Assembly (NCBI RefSeq): GCF_013201665.1 | Contig: NZ_CP053840.1 | Coordinates: forward strand, 930,001-994,000 | Length of the DNA stretch: 64,000 nucleotides | DNA from: Arcobacter venerupis | Lineage (GTDB): Bacteria; Campylobacterota; Campylobacteria; Campylobacterales; Arcobacteraceae | Reading direction: 5' to 3' | In this document: positions 19,859-29,285 of the stretch, piece after piece | How positions within the stretch are numbered: the stretch's first letter is position 1 | How the letters are laid out: each line of letters starts with the position of its first letter | Notes under the pieces: generated by a model | What the model saw: the letters and a program-made list of their open reading frames with translations, nothing else | What the model was told of the DNA's origin: nothing | Databases searched by the model: none | Translations under genes and position numbers: made by a program

Positions 19859-21491
19859 ACAATATAACTATATAAAATCATGCATAAATGACAAAAGGCA
19901 AATAGTAGATAAAAAACTAAAGTCACCTTTAGAGTTTCAGTATCATTATACATCCTTTATACTTTCATCAATAATGATGAATGATACCGAACATTTAGAA
20001 CAAGTTGTGCAATATTATCTAAGTATTTCAAAAGAGAAGATGAAGCCTTCAAATGATTTTAATGTGGCTTTGCTTTTGCTGGCACTTGAAAATGATAAAA
20101 ATAATTTACTTTCAGAATATAAAGAAGTTATTTTGAAAAGTATTTATCACAATAATGATGAAGAGCTATATAAACTAAATAATAACTTTAGAGCTTTACG
20201 ATTGGTTGGGCTTTTACTCGAAGATAAGATTACCCAAGAAAAGCTAAATACTATAAAGATAGACAAAGAGATAGAGTGGGTTTTAAATCTTCAGTTTGAA
20301 GATGGCTTTTTCCCTGATTCAAATATGAAATATGAAGTAGAAAAAAACAGAGGTGTACCACATCTTATATATCATACAAAGATAACTATGTGCTTAGGTA
20401 TAGCTTATCGTTGTACTCAAGATAGTAGGCTTTTAGAAACTTTTAACAAAGCTATAGATGTTTTATTAGATTTATCTATAGAGAATTATTACTTTTTTTA
20501 TGGAAGAAGTACAAATGCTCTTTTTGGTTATGGATCTTTTTATCTAACTCTAATGATGGCTTATAAGTTTAATAATGATGCAAAGTATTTAAAACTAGCA
20601 GAGGATGTTCTAATGTATTTACAAAAGTTTCAACATGATGATGGGCATGTATCTATAAACTTAAATCAAGACGATAGCAATCGCTTAGGTTTTGATGCAT
20701 ACATGTATGATTTAGTTTATAACACTTACTCAAATGCTATGTTTTTATATGCAAATAGTATAAAAAAAGATTTAATACCTTTAGAACTAAATGAAGAAAA
20801 AAAAAAGATACCAAATATAAGAGTTTATAAAGATAGTGGTTTTGTAGTGCATGAATATAAAAGTATAAAATACTGTTTTAACTATAAAGGGCATCAAGAT
20901 AGTTTAAAACATAGATTTGATAGTAGAGTATCACCTTTTTCACTACTATATTTTCAAAAAGATGGGCAAAACTTGCTTCCTGCAGTTGGATACAAGCCTA
21001 GAGGGATTTTATCTTTGGTTGAAAAGAAATTTCATTTTAAAAAGATATATGCAAGATGGTATCAGTTGGTAAATTATGATTGGCTCCCACTTTTTAGTGG
21101 AAATAGCTTTTTTTATGAAAAAGATGGGATGAAGTTTTATCCTTTTAGATGTGTAAAGATGTTAAAATTAAGAAATATTTTAATACTTAAGTTTGAATCA
21201 AAAGCAAGAAAACTTTTTAGTAAAAAAGAGACTTTTGATAAATTCGTTATAAGTATTAAACTTTTAAAAGAGCCAAAATGTAAAATTATATTTTATGAAA
21301 AAGTTGATGAACTCTTTTTTACATACAGAGAAATACAAGAGCAAAATAATTTTGAATATAGCTTTTCAAAAGAGTATAAAAAGTTAAAAATTCTCAGCAT
21401 AGAAACAAGTTATAAAAAAGCGGATTTACATAGATGTAGATTTGAAGATATTAAAAAACTAGAGATAAAGGTAAAAACAAGTGATAGCTAA
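19842..21491 (+). CDS. Predicted alpha/alpha-barrel protein of unknown function in the O-antigen locus
   Basis: A 549-residue cytosolic-looking protein starting with GTG at 19842 inside the end of the GT2 gene. Residues about 60-310 show repeated helix-hairpin patterns with glycosidase-like aromatic and acidic clusters, for example FEDGFFPDSN, GRSTNALFGYGSFYL and FQHDDGHVSINLN, which fits a six-hairpin (alpha/alpha) barrel. Residues about 330-549 are beta-rich. The two-part layout recalls polysaccharide lyases and heparinase-like proteins, but I see no recognised catalytic motif and I do not assign an activity. An A10 run lies at 20797-20806. It overlaps the following nitroreductase-like gene by 11 bases. 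Confidence 0.6.
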   Translation: MDILTKQYNYIKSCINDKRQIVDKKLKSPLEFQYHYTSFILSSIMMNDTEHLEQVVQYYLSISKEKMKPSNDFNVALLLLALENDKNNLLSEYKEVILKSIYHNNDEELYKLNNNFRALRLVGLLLEDKITQEKLNTIKIDKEIEWVLNLQFEDGFFPDSNMKYEVEKNRGVPHLIYHTKITMCLGIAYRCTQDSRLLETFNKAIDVLLDLSIENYYFFYGRSTNALFGYGSFYLTLMMAYKFNNDAKYLKLAEDVLMYLQKFQHDDGHVSINLNQDDSNRLGFDAYMYDLVYNTYSNAMFLYANSIKKDLIPLELNEEKKKIPNIRVYKDSGFVVHEYKSIKYCFNYKGHQDSLKHRFDSRVSPFSLLYFQKDGQNLLPAVGYKPRGILSLVEKKFHFKKIYARWYQLVNYDWLPLFSGNSFFYEKDGMKFYPFRCVKMLKLRNILILKFESKARKLFSKKETFDKFVISIKLLKEPKCKIIFYEKVDELFFTYREIQEQNNFEYSFSKEYKKLKILSIETSYKKADLHRCRFEDIKKLEIKVKTSDS

Positions 21492-22341
21492 ACTCATAAT
21501 ATATTTAAAAGCATTAAAAACTTTTTTAAGAACAAAGTCAATCAAAAGAGCAAAGTTTTTGATTTATGAGCAAGATATAGATGTATCAAAATTTGATGAT
21601 GATATGCTGATAGCCCAACTTGGTTACTTTGGACACCATACAGAAAAAGCACTCAAACATCATAATCGTGGAGAAAGAGGGAAACACAAAAGAGATAAAC
21701 TATTACAACTAGTAAAAGAAGCTGAAAAAAGAAATATACAAGAAGCAAAACTCATAGAGTGGGTAAAACACCTCATAGAGTACTATGATACAAACAAAGA
21801 AATATATATAAAAAAAACAGATGAAATAAAAGTACATCCACAAAAAGATGAAATACTAAAGTTTATAAAACAAAGAACTACAACAAGATTTTGGCAAGCA
21901 AAAGAGATAGATGATGAGATTATTAATGATATACTAGAAACTGCTATGAGTTCAGCTCTATCTTGTAACAGGCAAACCATAAGATTTGCAGTAGTTAAAA
22001 ATAAAGTTGAAAATATGGTTGTAGGAGATAGTAACAACAAAAGTATGTTCGATAAAGCTCCTGTCGCTATATATGTGGCAGATGATGAAAGATTTTTTCC
22101 AGAAAAATATGGAAATGCTTTGGATGTAGGTGGAGTATGTAGTTTAATTCAACTAGCTGCAAGTGCTTATGGAATAAGTGGGAGTTGGATATATCATAGT
22201 GAATCTTATGAACAGAATAGATTAAAGAAACAATTAGGATTTAAAGACTATATGTACATTTATTCATCTATTACTTTAGGGTACTCAAGTGATAAGCAAG
22301 AAAAACCACCTCGGTGTAAAGTTAATAGGTTTATAGTTTAA
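21481..22341 (+). CDS. Nitroreductase-family flavoprotein with an N-terminal helical extension
   Basis: A 286-residue protein. Residues about 120-286 match the nitroreductase fold: the RTTTRFW opening binds the FMN phosphate region, SSALSCNRQT is the second motif, and ISGSWIYH and SITLGYSS complete the pattern. The first roughly 110 residues are helical and contain GHHTEKALKHHNRGERG, resembling the HxxEKG motif that precedes nitroreductase domains in other polysaccharide loci. GTG start at 21481 overlaps the alpha-barrel gene, so the two are likely linked in function. A redox step on a sugar or its amide is possible but not shown. Confidence 0.72.
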   Translation: MIAKLIIYLKALKTFLRTKSIKRAKFLIYEQDIDVSKFDDDMLIAQLGYFGHHTEKALKHHNRGERGKHKRDKLLQLVKEAEKRNIQEAKLIEWVKHLIEYYDTNKEIYIKKTDEIKVHPQKDEILKFIKQRTTTRFWQAKEIDDEIINDILETAMSSALSCNRQTIRFAVVKNKVENMVVGDSNNKSMFDKAPVAIYVADDERFFPEKYGNALDVGGVCSLIQLAASAYGISGSWIYHSESYEQNRLKKQLGFKDYMYIYSSITLGYSSDKQEKPPRCKVNRFIV

Positions 22342-22342
22342 A

Positions 22343-23512
22343 ATGAAAACTAAAATTTATTACTTAACCCGTTCATACTACCCATACCAAAAAGGTGGTG
22401 GTCCACTTATGAGAACAGGTGCGGTGAAATACCTAAAAGAACTTGGTTGGGATGTGATTGTTGTAATGCCAAACTATGATACTAAAGAGTTTAAAATTGA
22501 AGATGACATTTGGCAGATACCTTTTAAGGGTAAGCATATTCAAAAGTTAGCATCTCTTTTTGAAAGAGTGGGGATATATGAAGATTATCTTGATAAGTGG
22601 CTGGATTATGTTTTGAAGTATCTAAAAAATAAAATATCAAAAGAAGATATGATTTTTGCCACAAGTGGTGGTGAACTGGGTATGATAAAATTGGGATCAC
22701 TTTTACAAGAGAAAATTGAATGTAAATTTGTAGTGAATTTTAGGGATCCTTTAAACTATGGATATATGAATGGTCTTAGAAGAGATAAAAAACCTCATAT
22801 AGGTAGAATTAAAACTCATGAGAAGTATATACAAAACGCTAATTTGATTATCACTTCATCAAAGTATTACGCGGATACTCTTAAAAGACAATTTAGTAAT
22901 TTAGCTGATAAAATTCATAATAACTATTTTGGATATATAAAAGAGATTGATTTGTCTCAGTATAAAAAACAACTATCAGATAAACTCAGAATTGCTTATG
23001 CTGGGATGATGAGTAGTACTCAAAAACCAGAATTGCTTTATGAAGCATATAAAAAACTAAACAGTAGTGATGTAGAGCTTTATTTTATAGGAAATAGAAA
23101 GAATTATAAACCATTACAGAATATAGACGATAACAATGTATATTTTATTGACTTTTTACCTCATGAAGAATTTTTGAAGTTTATGTGTGAAAATATAGAT
23201 GTAGGATTTGTAAGTTTGGTAAATGATTACTATGGAGCTTGTGTACCATCTAAAATTTATGAATATATTAATTTAGGATTGCCTATGCTTGGGGTATTAC
23301 CAAATGGTGATGGTAAGGAGATGATAAATGATATGGGATTTGGACTTGCTTGTAGTTATAATGATATATGTAAATTAAGTGAAAATATAAAAGAGATGTT
23401 GGATGATAAAATATTGAGAGAATATAAGATAAATGTGTTGGATAAAAAAGTTGAATTTTCTATGGAAAAGAAGATAAAAGAAGTAGAAATATTATTGAAA
23501 GAGATTAGTTAA
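22343..23512 (+). CDS. Family 4 glycosyltransferase
   Basis: A GT-B fold glycosyltransferase of 389 aa. The N-terminal half begins with YYLTRSYYPYQKGGGPLMRT, the acceptor-side motif of GT4 enzymes. The C-terminal half has RIAYAGMMSSTQKPELL and the SKIYEYINLGLPML segment that binds the donor nucleotide, with Lys and Glu in the expected positions. It follows the nitroreductase gene by 1 base and precedes the polymerase gene by 2 bases. The donor sugar cannot be read from sequence. Confidence 0.85.
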   Translation: MKTKIYYLTRSYYPYQKGGGPLMRTGAVKYLKELGWDVIVVMPNYDTKEFKIEDDIWQIPFKGKHIQKLASLFERVGIYEDYLDKWLDYVLKYLKNKISKEDMIFATSGGELGMIKLGSLLQEKIECKFVVNFRDPLNYGYMNGLRRDKKPHIGRIKTHEKYIQNANLIITSSKYYADTLKRQFSNLADKIHNNYFGYIKEIDLSQYKKQLSDKLRIAYAGMMSSTQKPELLYEAYKKLNSSDVELYFIGNRKNYKPLQNIDDNNVYFIDFLPHEEFLKFMCENIDVGFVSLVNDYYGACVPSKIYEYINLGLPMLGVLPNGDGKEMINDMGFGLACSYNDICKLSENIKEMLDDKILREYKINVLDKKVEFSMEKKIKEVEILLKEIS

Positions 23513-23514
23513 AT

Positions 23515-24588
23515 ATGCATTATTTTCTTTGGATAAATTTAACTATACTTTTAAGTATTTTATCATTTTTATTAAAAAAAATTAGAATAAGTAATTATTT
23601 AATAAATACACATATTTTGATTACGATAGTCCTGCTTTTAGGATTTTATGTTTTTAGAGATATAAAACTAGGTTCTGATTTTCAAGGATATGTTTCTCAT
23701 TATGATATGCTTCTTAATAATGAATTTTCAATACTTGCAAAAGAAAAAGAATATTTATATATTTTTTTAGAAAAAATATTTGTATTTTTTAACTTGCCTT
23801 ATGAGGTGTTTTATGGATTTTTGTATACAATAATTTATATCTTCATATTTAAAGCTACTAACAAGTATTATTTTCTTTCTCCTCTAATAGTTTTTTCAAT
23901 TTTTGTAGGTGGATTTTTCTTTTTTTCCTTGTCTGGAGTACGACAGTCTTTATCAATTGCAATATTTTTTTATTCAATAACTTTTATAATTAATAAAAAT
24001 ATAATCCAATATATCTTAATGATTTTTTTTGCTTCATTATTTCATTTAAGTGCTATCGTTCTTTTACCTTTATATTTCATAAATAAAATTAAATATTACT
24101 ATAAGTTATTTCTATTTATATATATACTTACAATTATTCCTCAAATTAAATTTTATATTAATATTTTTGTAGAAATATTAATGAAAAAAACAATTGAGTT
24201 GATTCCATTGTTAAGCCCATATTTAAATTATTTAGAAACAAATAAAGTTTTACAAAATGGGGATACAAGTCTCGGATTTGGTTTTGTCTTAATGCAACTA
24301 ATAAATTTTATAATATTAATAAGGGCAAAGAGTATATTATCAGTTAATCATTATTTTAAAGTCTATTATATATTATTTTTTATAAGTTGTACAATGTATA
24401 ATCTTTTTTACAATGTTGAATTAATAACAAGAATAAATATATATTTTAATATTTCTTTTTTAATTGTATTTTCTTTAACTATATATTACTCATATACAAA
24501 ATTTCAACAAATCATTTCACTATTTTTAATTTTTTTTAGTATTATTTTAGTTCAAGGAAGAATCAATGCCCTTCTTAATTATTTGTAA
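23515..24588 (+). CDS. wzy: O-antigen/polysaccharide polymerase, EpsG-like (Wzy role)
   Basis: A 357-residue integral membrane protein with about 10-11 hydrophobic helices. The segments GSDFQGYVSHYD, SGVRQSLSIAIFFYSI and SLFHLSAIVLLPLY are typical of the EpsG family of polysaccharide polymerases. It is the only polytopic protein in the locus other than Wzx, the AT3 acyltransferase and the WbpL/WbpM proteins, so it is the natural Wzy candidate. Very AT-rich, as Wzy genes usually are. The name is given for role, not for demonstrated homology to a named Wzy. Confidence 0.8.
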   Translation: MHYFLWINLTILLSILSFLLKKIRISNYLINTHILITIVLLLGFYVFRDIKLGSDFQGYVSHYDMLLNNEFSILAKEKEYLYIFLEKIFVFFNLPYEVFYGFLYTIIYIFIFKATNKYYFLSPLIVFSIFVGGFFFFSLSGVRQSLSIAIFFYSITFIINKNIIQYILMIFFASLFHLSAIVLLPLYFINKIKYYYKLFLFIYILTIIPQIKFYINIFVEILMKKTIELIPLLSPYLNYLETNKVLQNGDTSLGFGFVLMQLINFIILIRAKSILSVNHYFKVYYILFFISCTMYNLFYNVELITRINIYFNISFLIVFSLTIYYSYTKFQQIISLFLIFFSIILVQGRINALLNYL

Positions 24589-24603
24589 ATGTAAGAGGTG
24601 TAT

Positions 24604-25728
24604 ATGAAACAAAAAATATTATTTATTTTTCCTGTATTAGGACAACCTAGAGATTCTAAAAGAGTCTCTATGGTTAAAGAGTTTTGCTTTGATGTAAAAG
24701 TGAGTGCATTTGAGAGGGATTATCATAAGGGAAGACTACCTGATTGTGAGAGTGTATCATTAGGAAAAATATCTCATGGTAAGTACCTTAACCGTATTTT
24801 AAAAATACTTAAGGCTCTTCCTTTACTTCGAGAAGAGATTAAAAAATCTGACATTATTTATGCTTCAGGTCCTGATATGGCATATATGGGTTTAATAGCA
24901 GCGTTAGGGCTAAAAAAACCACTTATTATTGAAGTAGGAGATATTCGTGAAATACAAGTTAAGAAAGGTTTTATAGGAAATTTTATTAGAAGAATCGATA
25001 ACTATTTGGTGAATAAATGTTCTTTAATTATTGTAACTGCACCTGATTTCTTAAATCAATATTATAAAAAATGGCTCAATTTAAAAATACCAGCTATTAT
25101 TTTAGAAAATAAGTTGGAAAAAAATTTAAATAATGGCATATCTAATAAAATAAAGAATTTTAAAGGCAAAATAAAAATAGGTTATTTTGGACTTATAAGG
25201 TGCCCTTGGTCTTTTGAAGTGCTGAAGCAGTTTGCTCTTAAAAATACTCAAAATGTAGAAGTAGTAATAGCGGGATATCCAATGAATCCATCAAACATAG
25301 AAAAGGCGATTGAAGGTATTGAAAATATGAAGTATATAGGTGAATATAAGTCTCCTGATGATTTATATTCCTTGTACAATCAAGTGGATATAGTATGGGC
25401 AAGTTATGAGTATATAAAAGATGATGATTGGAATCTAAAGTGGGCAAGAACAAATAGATTTTATGAAGCATGTTTTTTTCAAAAACCAATTATTTCAAGA
25501 CATACTTCAAATGATGGAAATGCAGTAGAAAAATACAATATTGGAATAACATTGAAAAATAGAGATATAAATAAAACAATAAATGAATTAGAAAAGGTAA
25601 ATCATTCAAAGTTAAAGATTTGGACTGAAAATATTAAAAAACTACCAAAAGAATATTATATTTATACAAATGAATATGATACGTTTAAAGAAGCATTATT
25701 AAAAGTGGGAGAAAAGTGTGATAAATAA
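24604..25728 (+). CDS. Family 4 glycosyltransferase
   Basis: A GT-B glycosyltransferase of 374 aa. It opens with ILFIFPVLGQPRDSKRV, has YASGPDMAYMGLIAAL in the acceptor domain, and shows KIGYFGLIRCPWS at the start of the donor domain. I chose ATG at 24604 over GTG at 24598 because AAGAGG lies 5 bases before the ATG. The end overlaps the amidotransferase gene by 11 bases. Position next to the amidino-sugar trio suggests a shared sugar, which is inference. Confidence 0.8.
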   Translation: MKQKILFIFPVLGQPRDSKRVSMVKEFCFDVKVSAFERDYHKGRLPDCESVSLGKISHGKYLNRILKILKALPLLREEIKKSDIIYASGPDMAYMGLIAALGLKKPLIIEVGDIREIQVKKGFIGNFIRRIDNYLVNKCSLIIVTAPDFLNQYYKKWLNLKIPAIILENKLEKNLNNGISNKIKNFKGKIKIGYFGLIRCPWSFEVLKQFALKNTQNVEVVIAGYPMNPSNIEKAIEGIENMKYIGEYKSPDDLYSLYNQVDIVWASYEYIKDDDWNLKWARTNRFYEACFFQKPIISRHTSNDGNAVEKYNIGITLKNRDINKTINELEKVNHSKLKIWTENIKKLPKEYYIYTNEYDTFKEALLKVGEKCDK

Positions 25729-26860
25729 AAGAAAATATCAAATTTGTACAAATTGTGTTATGGATACTACAGATTCTAAAATAAGTTTTGATGAAAATGG
25801 AGTTTGTGATCATTGTCAAACATTTAATAAAGATATAAAACCAAACTGGCATACTGATGAAAAAGGTTTTGAAGAAATTTCTAAAATTGCTGAACAGATT
25901 AAAAAAGAAGCTTTGGGAAAAGATTTTGATTGTATTATTGGTATGAGTGGAGGTATTGATAGCTCTTATTTAGTGTATTTAGCAAAAGAAAAATTAGGGT
26001 TAAGACCTTTAGTTTTTCATGTTGATGCTGGATGGAATTCTCAACAAGCAGTACATAATATTGAGCAAATTGTAGACAAGCTAAATTTGGAGCTTTATAC
26101 AGAGGTTATAGACTGGGAAGAGATGAAAGATTTACAATTGGCATATTTCAAAGCTGGTGTTTCCAATATTGATACTCCTCAGGATCATTCTTTTTTTGCT
26201 ACTATGTATAAATTTGCACAAAAATATGATGTCAAATATATCTTAACAGGAGGAAATTATTCGACTGAATGTATAAGGAATCCTTTAGAGTGGATGTATT
26301 ATCAATCTGATTCTATACAGTTAAAAGATATTCATAGTAAATTTGGCGCAAAGCCACTTAAGAATTTTCCTGTGACAAATATTCTTTGGCACAAAGTTTA
26401 TTTGCCATATATTAAAAAAATAAAACTTATTAGACCTCTTGATTTTATGCCATATAATAAAGAAGAAGCAACTCAGTTTTTAGTTGATAAATTCGGTTAT
26501 CAAAGATATGTACAAAAGCATTTTGAGTCAAGATTTACTAAGTTTTATGAATCTTATTGGCTCCCTAAAAAGTTTGGATTTGATACAAGAAAGGTACAGT
26601 ATTCAAGTTTGATTGTAACTGGTCAAATGACTAGAGAAGAAGCATTAGAAAAATTAAAAAAGCCCGCATATGACGAAGAAACTATTAAACAGGATTTTGA
26701 ATATATAGCAACAAAAATAGGCATTACTTTAGAAGAACTTCAAGGTTATATGGATGCTCCAAATAAAACATATAAAGATTATAAGAACCAAATGACTATT
26801 TATGATTTCGGAGCAAAAATACTAAAAATGTTAGGTATAGAAAAAGGTGGTAAAAGATGA
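25718..26860 (+). CDS. N-acetyl sugar amidotransferase (WbpG/WbuX/PseA family)
   Basis: A 380-residue PP-loop ATP pyrophosphatase that activates an N-acetyl group of a nucleotide sugar so that ammonia can replace the oxygen, giving an acetamidino group. Four cysteines (10, 13, 30, 33) form a zinc-ribbon-like cluster, and the PP-loop SGGIDSS is at about residues 76-82. GGNYSTECIRN and the C-terminal YDEETIKQDF stretch are family features. GTG start overlaps the upstream glycosyltransferase. The adjacent hisH and hisF paralogues supply ammonia. WbpG acts on an aminomannuronate precursor, PseA on pseudaminic acid and WbuX on a FucNAc; which applies here is unknown. Confidence 0.88.
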   Translation: MINKRKYQICTNCVMDTTDSKISFDENGVCDHCQTFNKDIKPNWHTDEKGFEEISKIAEQIKKEALGKDFDCIIGMSGGIDSSYLVYLAKEKLGLRPLVFHVDAGWNSQQAVHNIEQIVDKLNLELYTEVIDWEEMKDLQLAYFKAGVSNIDTPQDHSFFATMYKFAQKYDVKYILTGGNYSTECIRNPLEWMYYQSDSIQLKDIHSKFGAKPLKNFPVTNILWHKVYLPYIKKIKLIRPLDFMPYNKEEATQFLVDKFGYQRYVQKHFESRFTKFYESYWLPKKFGFDTRKVQYSSLIVTGQMTREEALEKLKKPAYDEETIKQDFEYIATKIGITLEELQGYMDAPNKTYKDYKNQMTIYDFGAKILKMLGIEKGGKR

Positions 26861-27468
26861 TTGGTATTATTGATTATGGAGTAGGAAATATAAAAGCTTT
26901 TGCAAATATATACAAAAATTTTGATCTACCTTTTAAAATTATAAAAAATATAGCTGAATTTGAAAATATAACTAAATTAATTCTTCCTGGGGTTGGTTCT
27001 TTTGATCATGCAATGACAAGTTTACAAAATTCAGGAATGAGAGAAAAACTTGATGAGTTAGTTTTAGAAAAAAAAATCCCAATGATAGGCATTTGTGTAG
27101 GTATGCAAATGCTTGCAAAATCCAGTGAAGAGGGAACTTTAAATGGATTAGGTTGGATAGATGGTGTTGTAAAAAAGTTTGATAAATCAAAAATAAAGAA
27201 TGGACCATTACCACATATGGGATGGAATAATCTTAATATAGAAAAAAAAAATAAAATATTTGAAAATCTTGAAGAAAATCCACGATATTATTTTTTACAT
27301 TCATATTATTTTGAATGTAATAATAAAGATAATGTGATAGCAACTGCAACTTATGGAGAAAAATTTGATTGTATGATTAATCATGAGAATATCTATGGTA
27401 TTCAGTGTCACCCTGAAAAAAGCCATTATAATGGAATACAACTTTTAAAAAATTTTGGAGAACTGTAG
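26857..27468 (+). CDS. HisH-like glutamine amidotransferase of the amidino-sugar module
   Basis: A class I glutaminase (203 aa) homologous to HisH. The catalytic triad is complete: Cys80 in GICVGMQML, His185 and Glu187 in QCHPEKS. It would hydrolyse glutamine and pass ammonia to the HisF-like partner. It lies 4 bases inside the amidotransferase gene and abuts the hisF paralogue. No other histidine gene is near, so this is the dedicated polysaccharide copy rather than the histidine pathway enzyme. An A10 run at 27242-27251 lies mid-gene. Confidence 0.88.
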   Translation: MIGIIDYGVGNIKAFANIYKNFDLPFKIIKNIAEFENITKLILPGVGSFDHAMTSLQNSGMREKLDELVLEKKIPMIGICVGMQMLAKSSEEGTLNGLGWIDGVVKKFDKSKIKNGPLPHMGWNNLNIEKKNKIFENLEENPRYYFLHSYYFECNNKDNVIATATYGEKFDCMINHENIYGIQCHPEKSHYNGIQLLKNFGEL

Positions 27469-28227
27469 ATGTTAGCACCTAGAATAATACCTTGTCTTTT
27501 AGTACACAATAAAGGATTAGTAAAAACAGTAAAGTTTAAAGATCCAAAATATGTGGGTGATCCTATTAATGCAGTAAAGATTTTTAATGAAAAAGAATCT
27601 GATGAATTAATGGTTTTGGATATAGATGCAACAGTTGAACATCGAGAACCAGATTATAAAATGATTGAAAATTTAGCGACTGAATGTCGAATGCCTTTGT
27701 GTTATGGGGGCGGAATTAGAACAGTAGAACAAGCTACAAAAATATTTAATCTTGGTGTAGAAAAAATAGCATTAAGTTCTGCTGCAATTGAAAATCCAAA
27801 ATTACTTACAGATATTGCTAAAGAAGTTGGAAATCAAAGTGTTGTAGTAGTAATTGATGTAAAGAAAAGAATGTTTGGTGGATATGATGTATATACTCAT
27901 AATGGTACAAAAAAAACAAAAATTGATTTGGAAAAATTTGTCATAGATTTACAATCTTTTGGTGTTGGAGAAATAGTTATAAATTCTATAGATAATGATG
28001 GAGTTATGAAAGGTTATGATTTAAATTTAATTGAAAAAATTAAACCGTTAATAGATATTCCAATGACTGTTCTTGGTGGAGCTGGTTCATTAGATGATGT
28101 TAGTTCACTAATTGAAAAATTTGGAATTATAGGCTGTTCTGCAGGAAGTTTATTTGTTTTTAAAGGTAAGTATAAAGCAGTTTTAATTAATTATCCAAAT
28201 AAAACAGATAAAGAAAAGATTCTATAA
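27469..28227 (+). CDS. HisF-like barrel protein of the amidino-sugar module (one catalytic Asp missing)
   Basis: A 252-residue (beta/alpha)8 barrel clearly homologous to HisF. Numbering matches the Thermotoga enzyme as I remember it without gaps at the start. Asp11, one of the two catalytic aspartates of the cyclase reaction, is Leu here (RIIPCLLV), while Lys19 and Asp130 (VVVVIDVKK) are kept. This supports a role in channelling ammonia to the amidotransferase rather than making IGP. It directly follows the HisH-like gene. Assignment as HisF paralogue is firm; loss of cyclase activity is inferred. Confidence 0.87.
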   Translation: MLAPRIIPCLLVHNKGLVKTVKFKDPKYVGDPINAVKIFNEKESDELMVLDIDATVEHREPDYKMIENLATECRMPLCYGGGIRTVEQATKIFNLGVEKIALSSAAIENPKLLTDIAKEVGNQSVVVVIDVKKRMFGGYDVYTHNGTKKTKIDLEKFVIDLQSFGVGEIVINSIDNDGVMKGYDLNLIEKIKPLIDIPMTVLGGAGSLDDVSSLIEKFGIIGCSAGSLFVFKGKYKAVLINYPNKTDKEKIL

Positions 28228-28230
28228 TAT

Positions 28231-29274
28231 ATGAAAAAGAATAATTTTGATTTATTAAGGCTTATTGCTGCTTTGCAAGTTGTATTAATGCATACTACTA
28301 AACATGTTCTGTTAGAGCATAATTATAATTTAAATGTTTTTTGGGCTTCTGTAATAAAAATTTTATCATATATTGAAGGAGTTCCAATCTTTTTTCTAAT
28401 AAGTGGATTTCTTATTACAATGTCTTATGATAGAAATTCAAATCTAAGAGATTATATTCAAAATAGATTTTTAAGGATTTTCCCTGGATTATATTTAAAC
28501 ATTTTTCTTGGTGTTATAATATTATATTATTTTGGATATCTACATCTTAATCTAGAATTTTTTAGTTGGTTAATAGCACAACTTACCATAGTTCAGTTTT
28601 ACAACGCAGAAATGTTTAGAGGATTTGGAGTAGGTGTAATTAATGGTTCTTTATGGACTATTTCAGTTGAATTATCTTTTTACATTATTTTACCAATACT
28701 ATTTATACTTTTTAAGAAACAAAAAGTTTTTTTTATAATCATTTCATTAGTTTCTTTTTTTATTTGGAATTATGATTTAAATAATACAAAAGATGTGTTT
28801 ATTAATAAGCTAGTACATGTATCTATTCTTCCATATATATTTTTATTTATAATTGGTATATGTTTTTATAAATTTTTTAATAAAGTAAAGATTTATATTG
28901 AAAATAAATTCGTACTTTGGTGTATTCCTTTTATAGTCTTCAACAGTGTTATTTATTATTTTAGTATTGAAGCTAATTTTTTTATTAATATTCTAAAATG
29001 GTTTATTTTTTCATTTTTAATTTTTTCATTTGTTTTTTCATTTAAAAATTTAAGTTACAAAATATTGTATGGAAATGATTATACTTATGGAATATATATA
29101 TATCATATGTTAGTAATAAATATTTTAGTTCATTTAAATTTTGTAGCTGAGATTAAATACTTTGTAATAGCTATTGTTTTAAGTATCATTTTAGGTATAT
29201 TTTCTTGGCATTTTATTGAAAAACCAATGTTAAAGTTAAAAAAACATAGCATATTTAAACAAAGAGAAAAATAA
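28231..29274 (+). CDS. Membrane acyltransferase, AT3/OafA family
   Basis: A 347-residue polytopic membrane protein of the acyltransferase 3 family, which O-acetylates or otherwise acylates glycans on the periplasmic side. The opening NNFDLLRLIAALQVVLMH contains the conserved RxxA and His elements, RFLRIFPGLY follows, and NGSLWTISVELSFYIILP is a strong family motif. It has no SGNH extension. It starts 3 bases after the hisF paralogue. Acyl group and target sugar are not predictable; it could also stand in for the missing N-acyltransferase, but AT3 proteins usually O-acylate. Confidence 0.85.
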   Translation: MKKNNFDLLRLIAALQVVLMHTTKHVLLEHNYNLNVFWASVIKILSYIEGVPIFFLISGFLITMSYDRNSNLRDYIQNRFLRIFPGLYLNIFLGVIILYYFGYLHLNLEFFSWLIAQLTIVQFYNAEMFRGFGVGVINGSLWTISVELSFYIILPILFILFKKQKVFFIIISLVSFFIWNYDLNNTKDVFINKLVHVSILPYIFLFIIGICFYKFFNKVKIYIENKFVLWCIPFIVFNSVIYYFSIEANFFINILKWFIFSFLIFSFVFSFKNLSYKILYGNDYTYGIYIYHMLVINILVHLNFVAEIKYFVIAIVLSIILGIFSWHFIEKPMLKLKKHSIFKQREK

Positions 29275-29285
29275 TAGGAATTAAT

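Noticed and set aside
26857-28227. hisH and hisF as histidine biosynthesis genes
   Set aside because: They sit behind a WbpG-type amidotransferase with no other his genes, and the HisF copy lacks Asp11.
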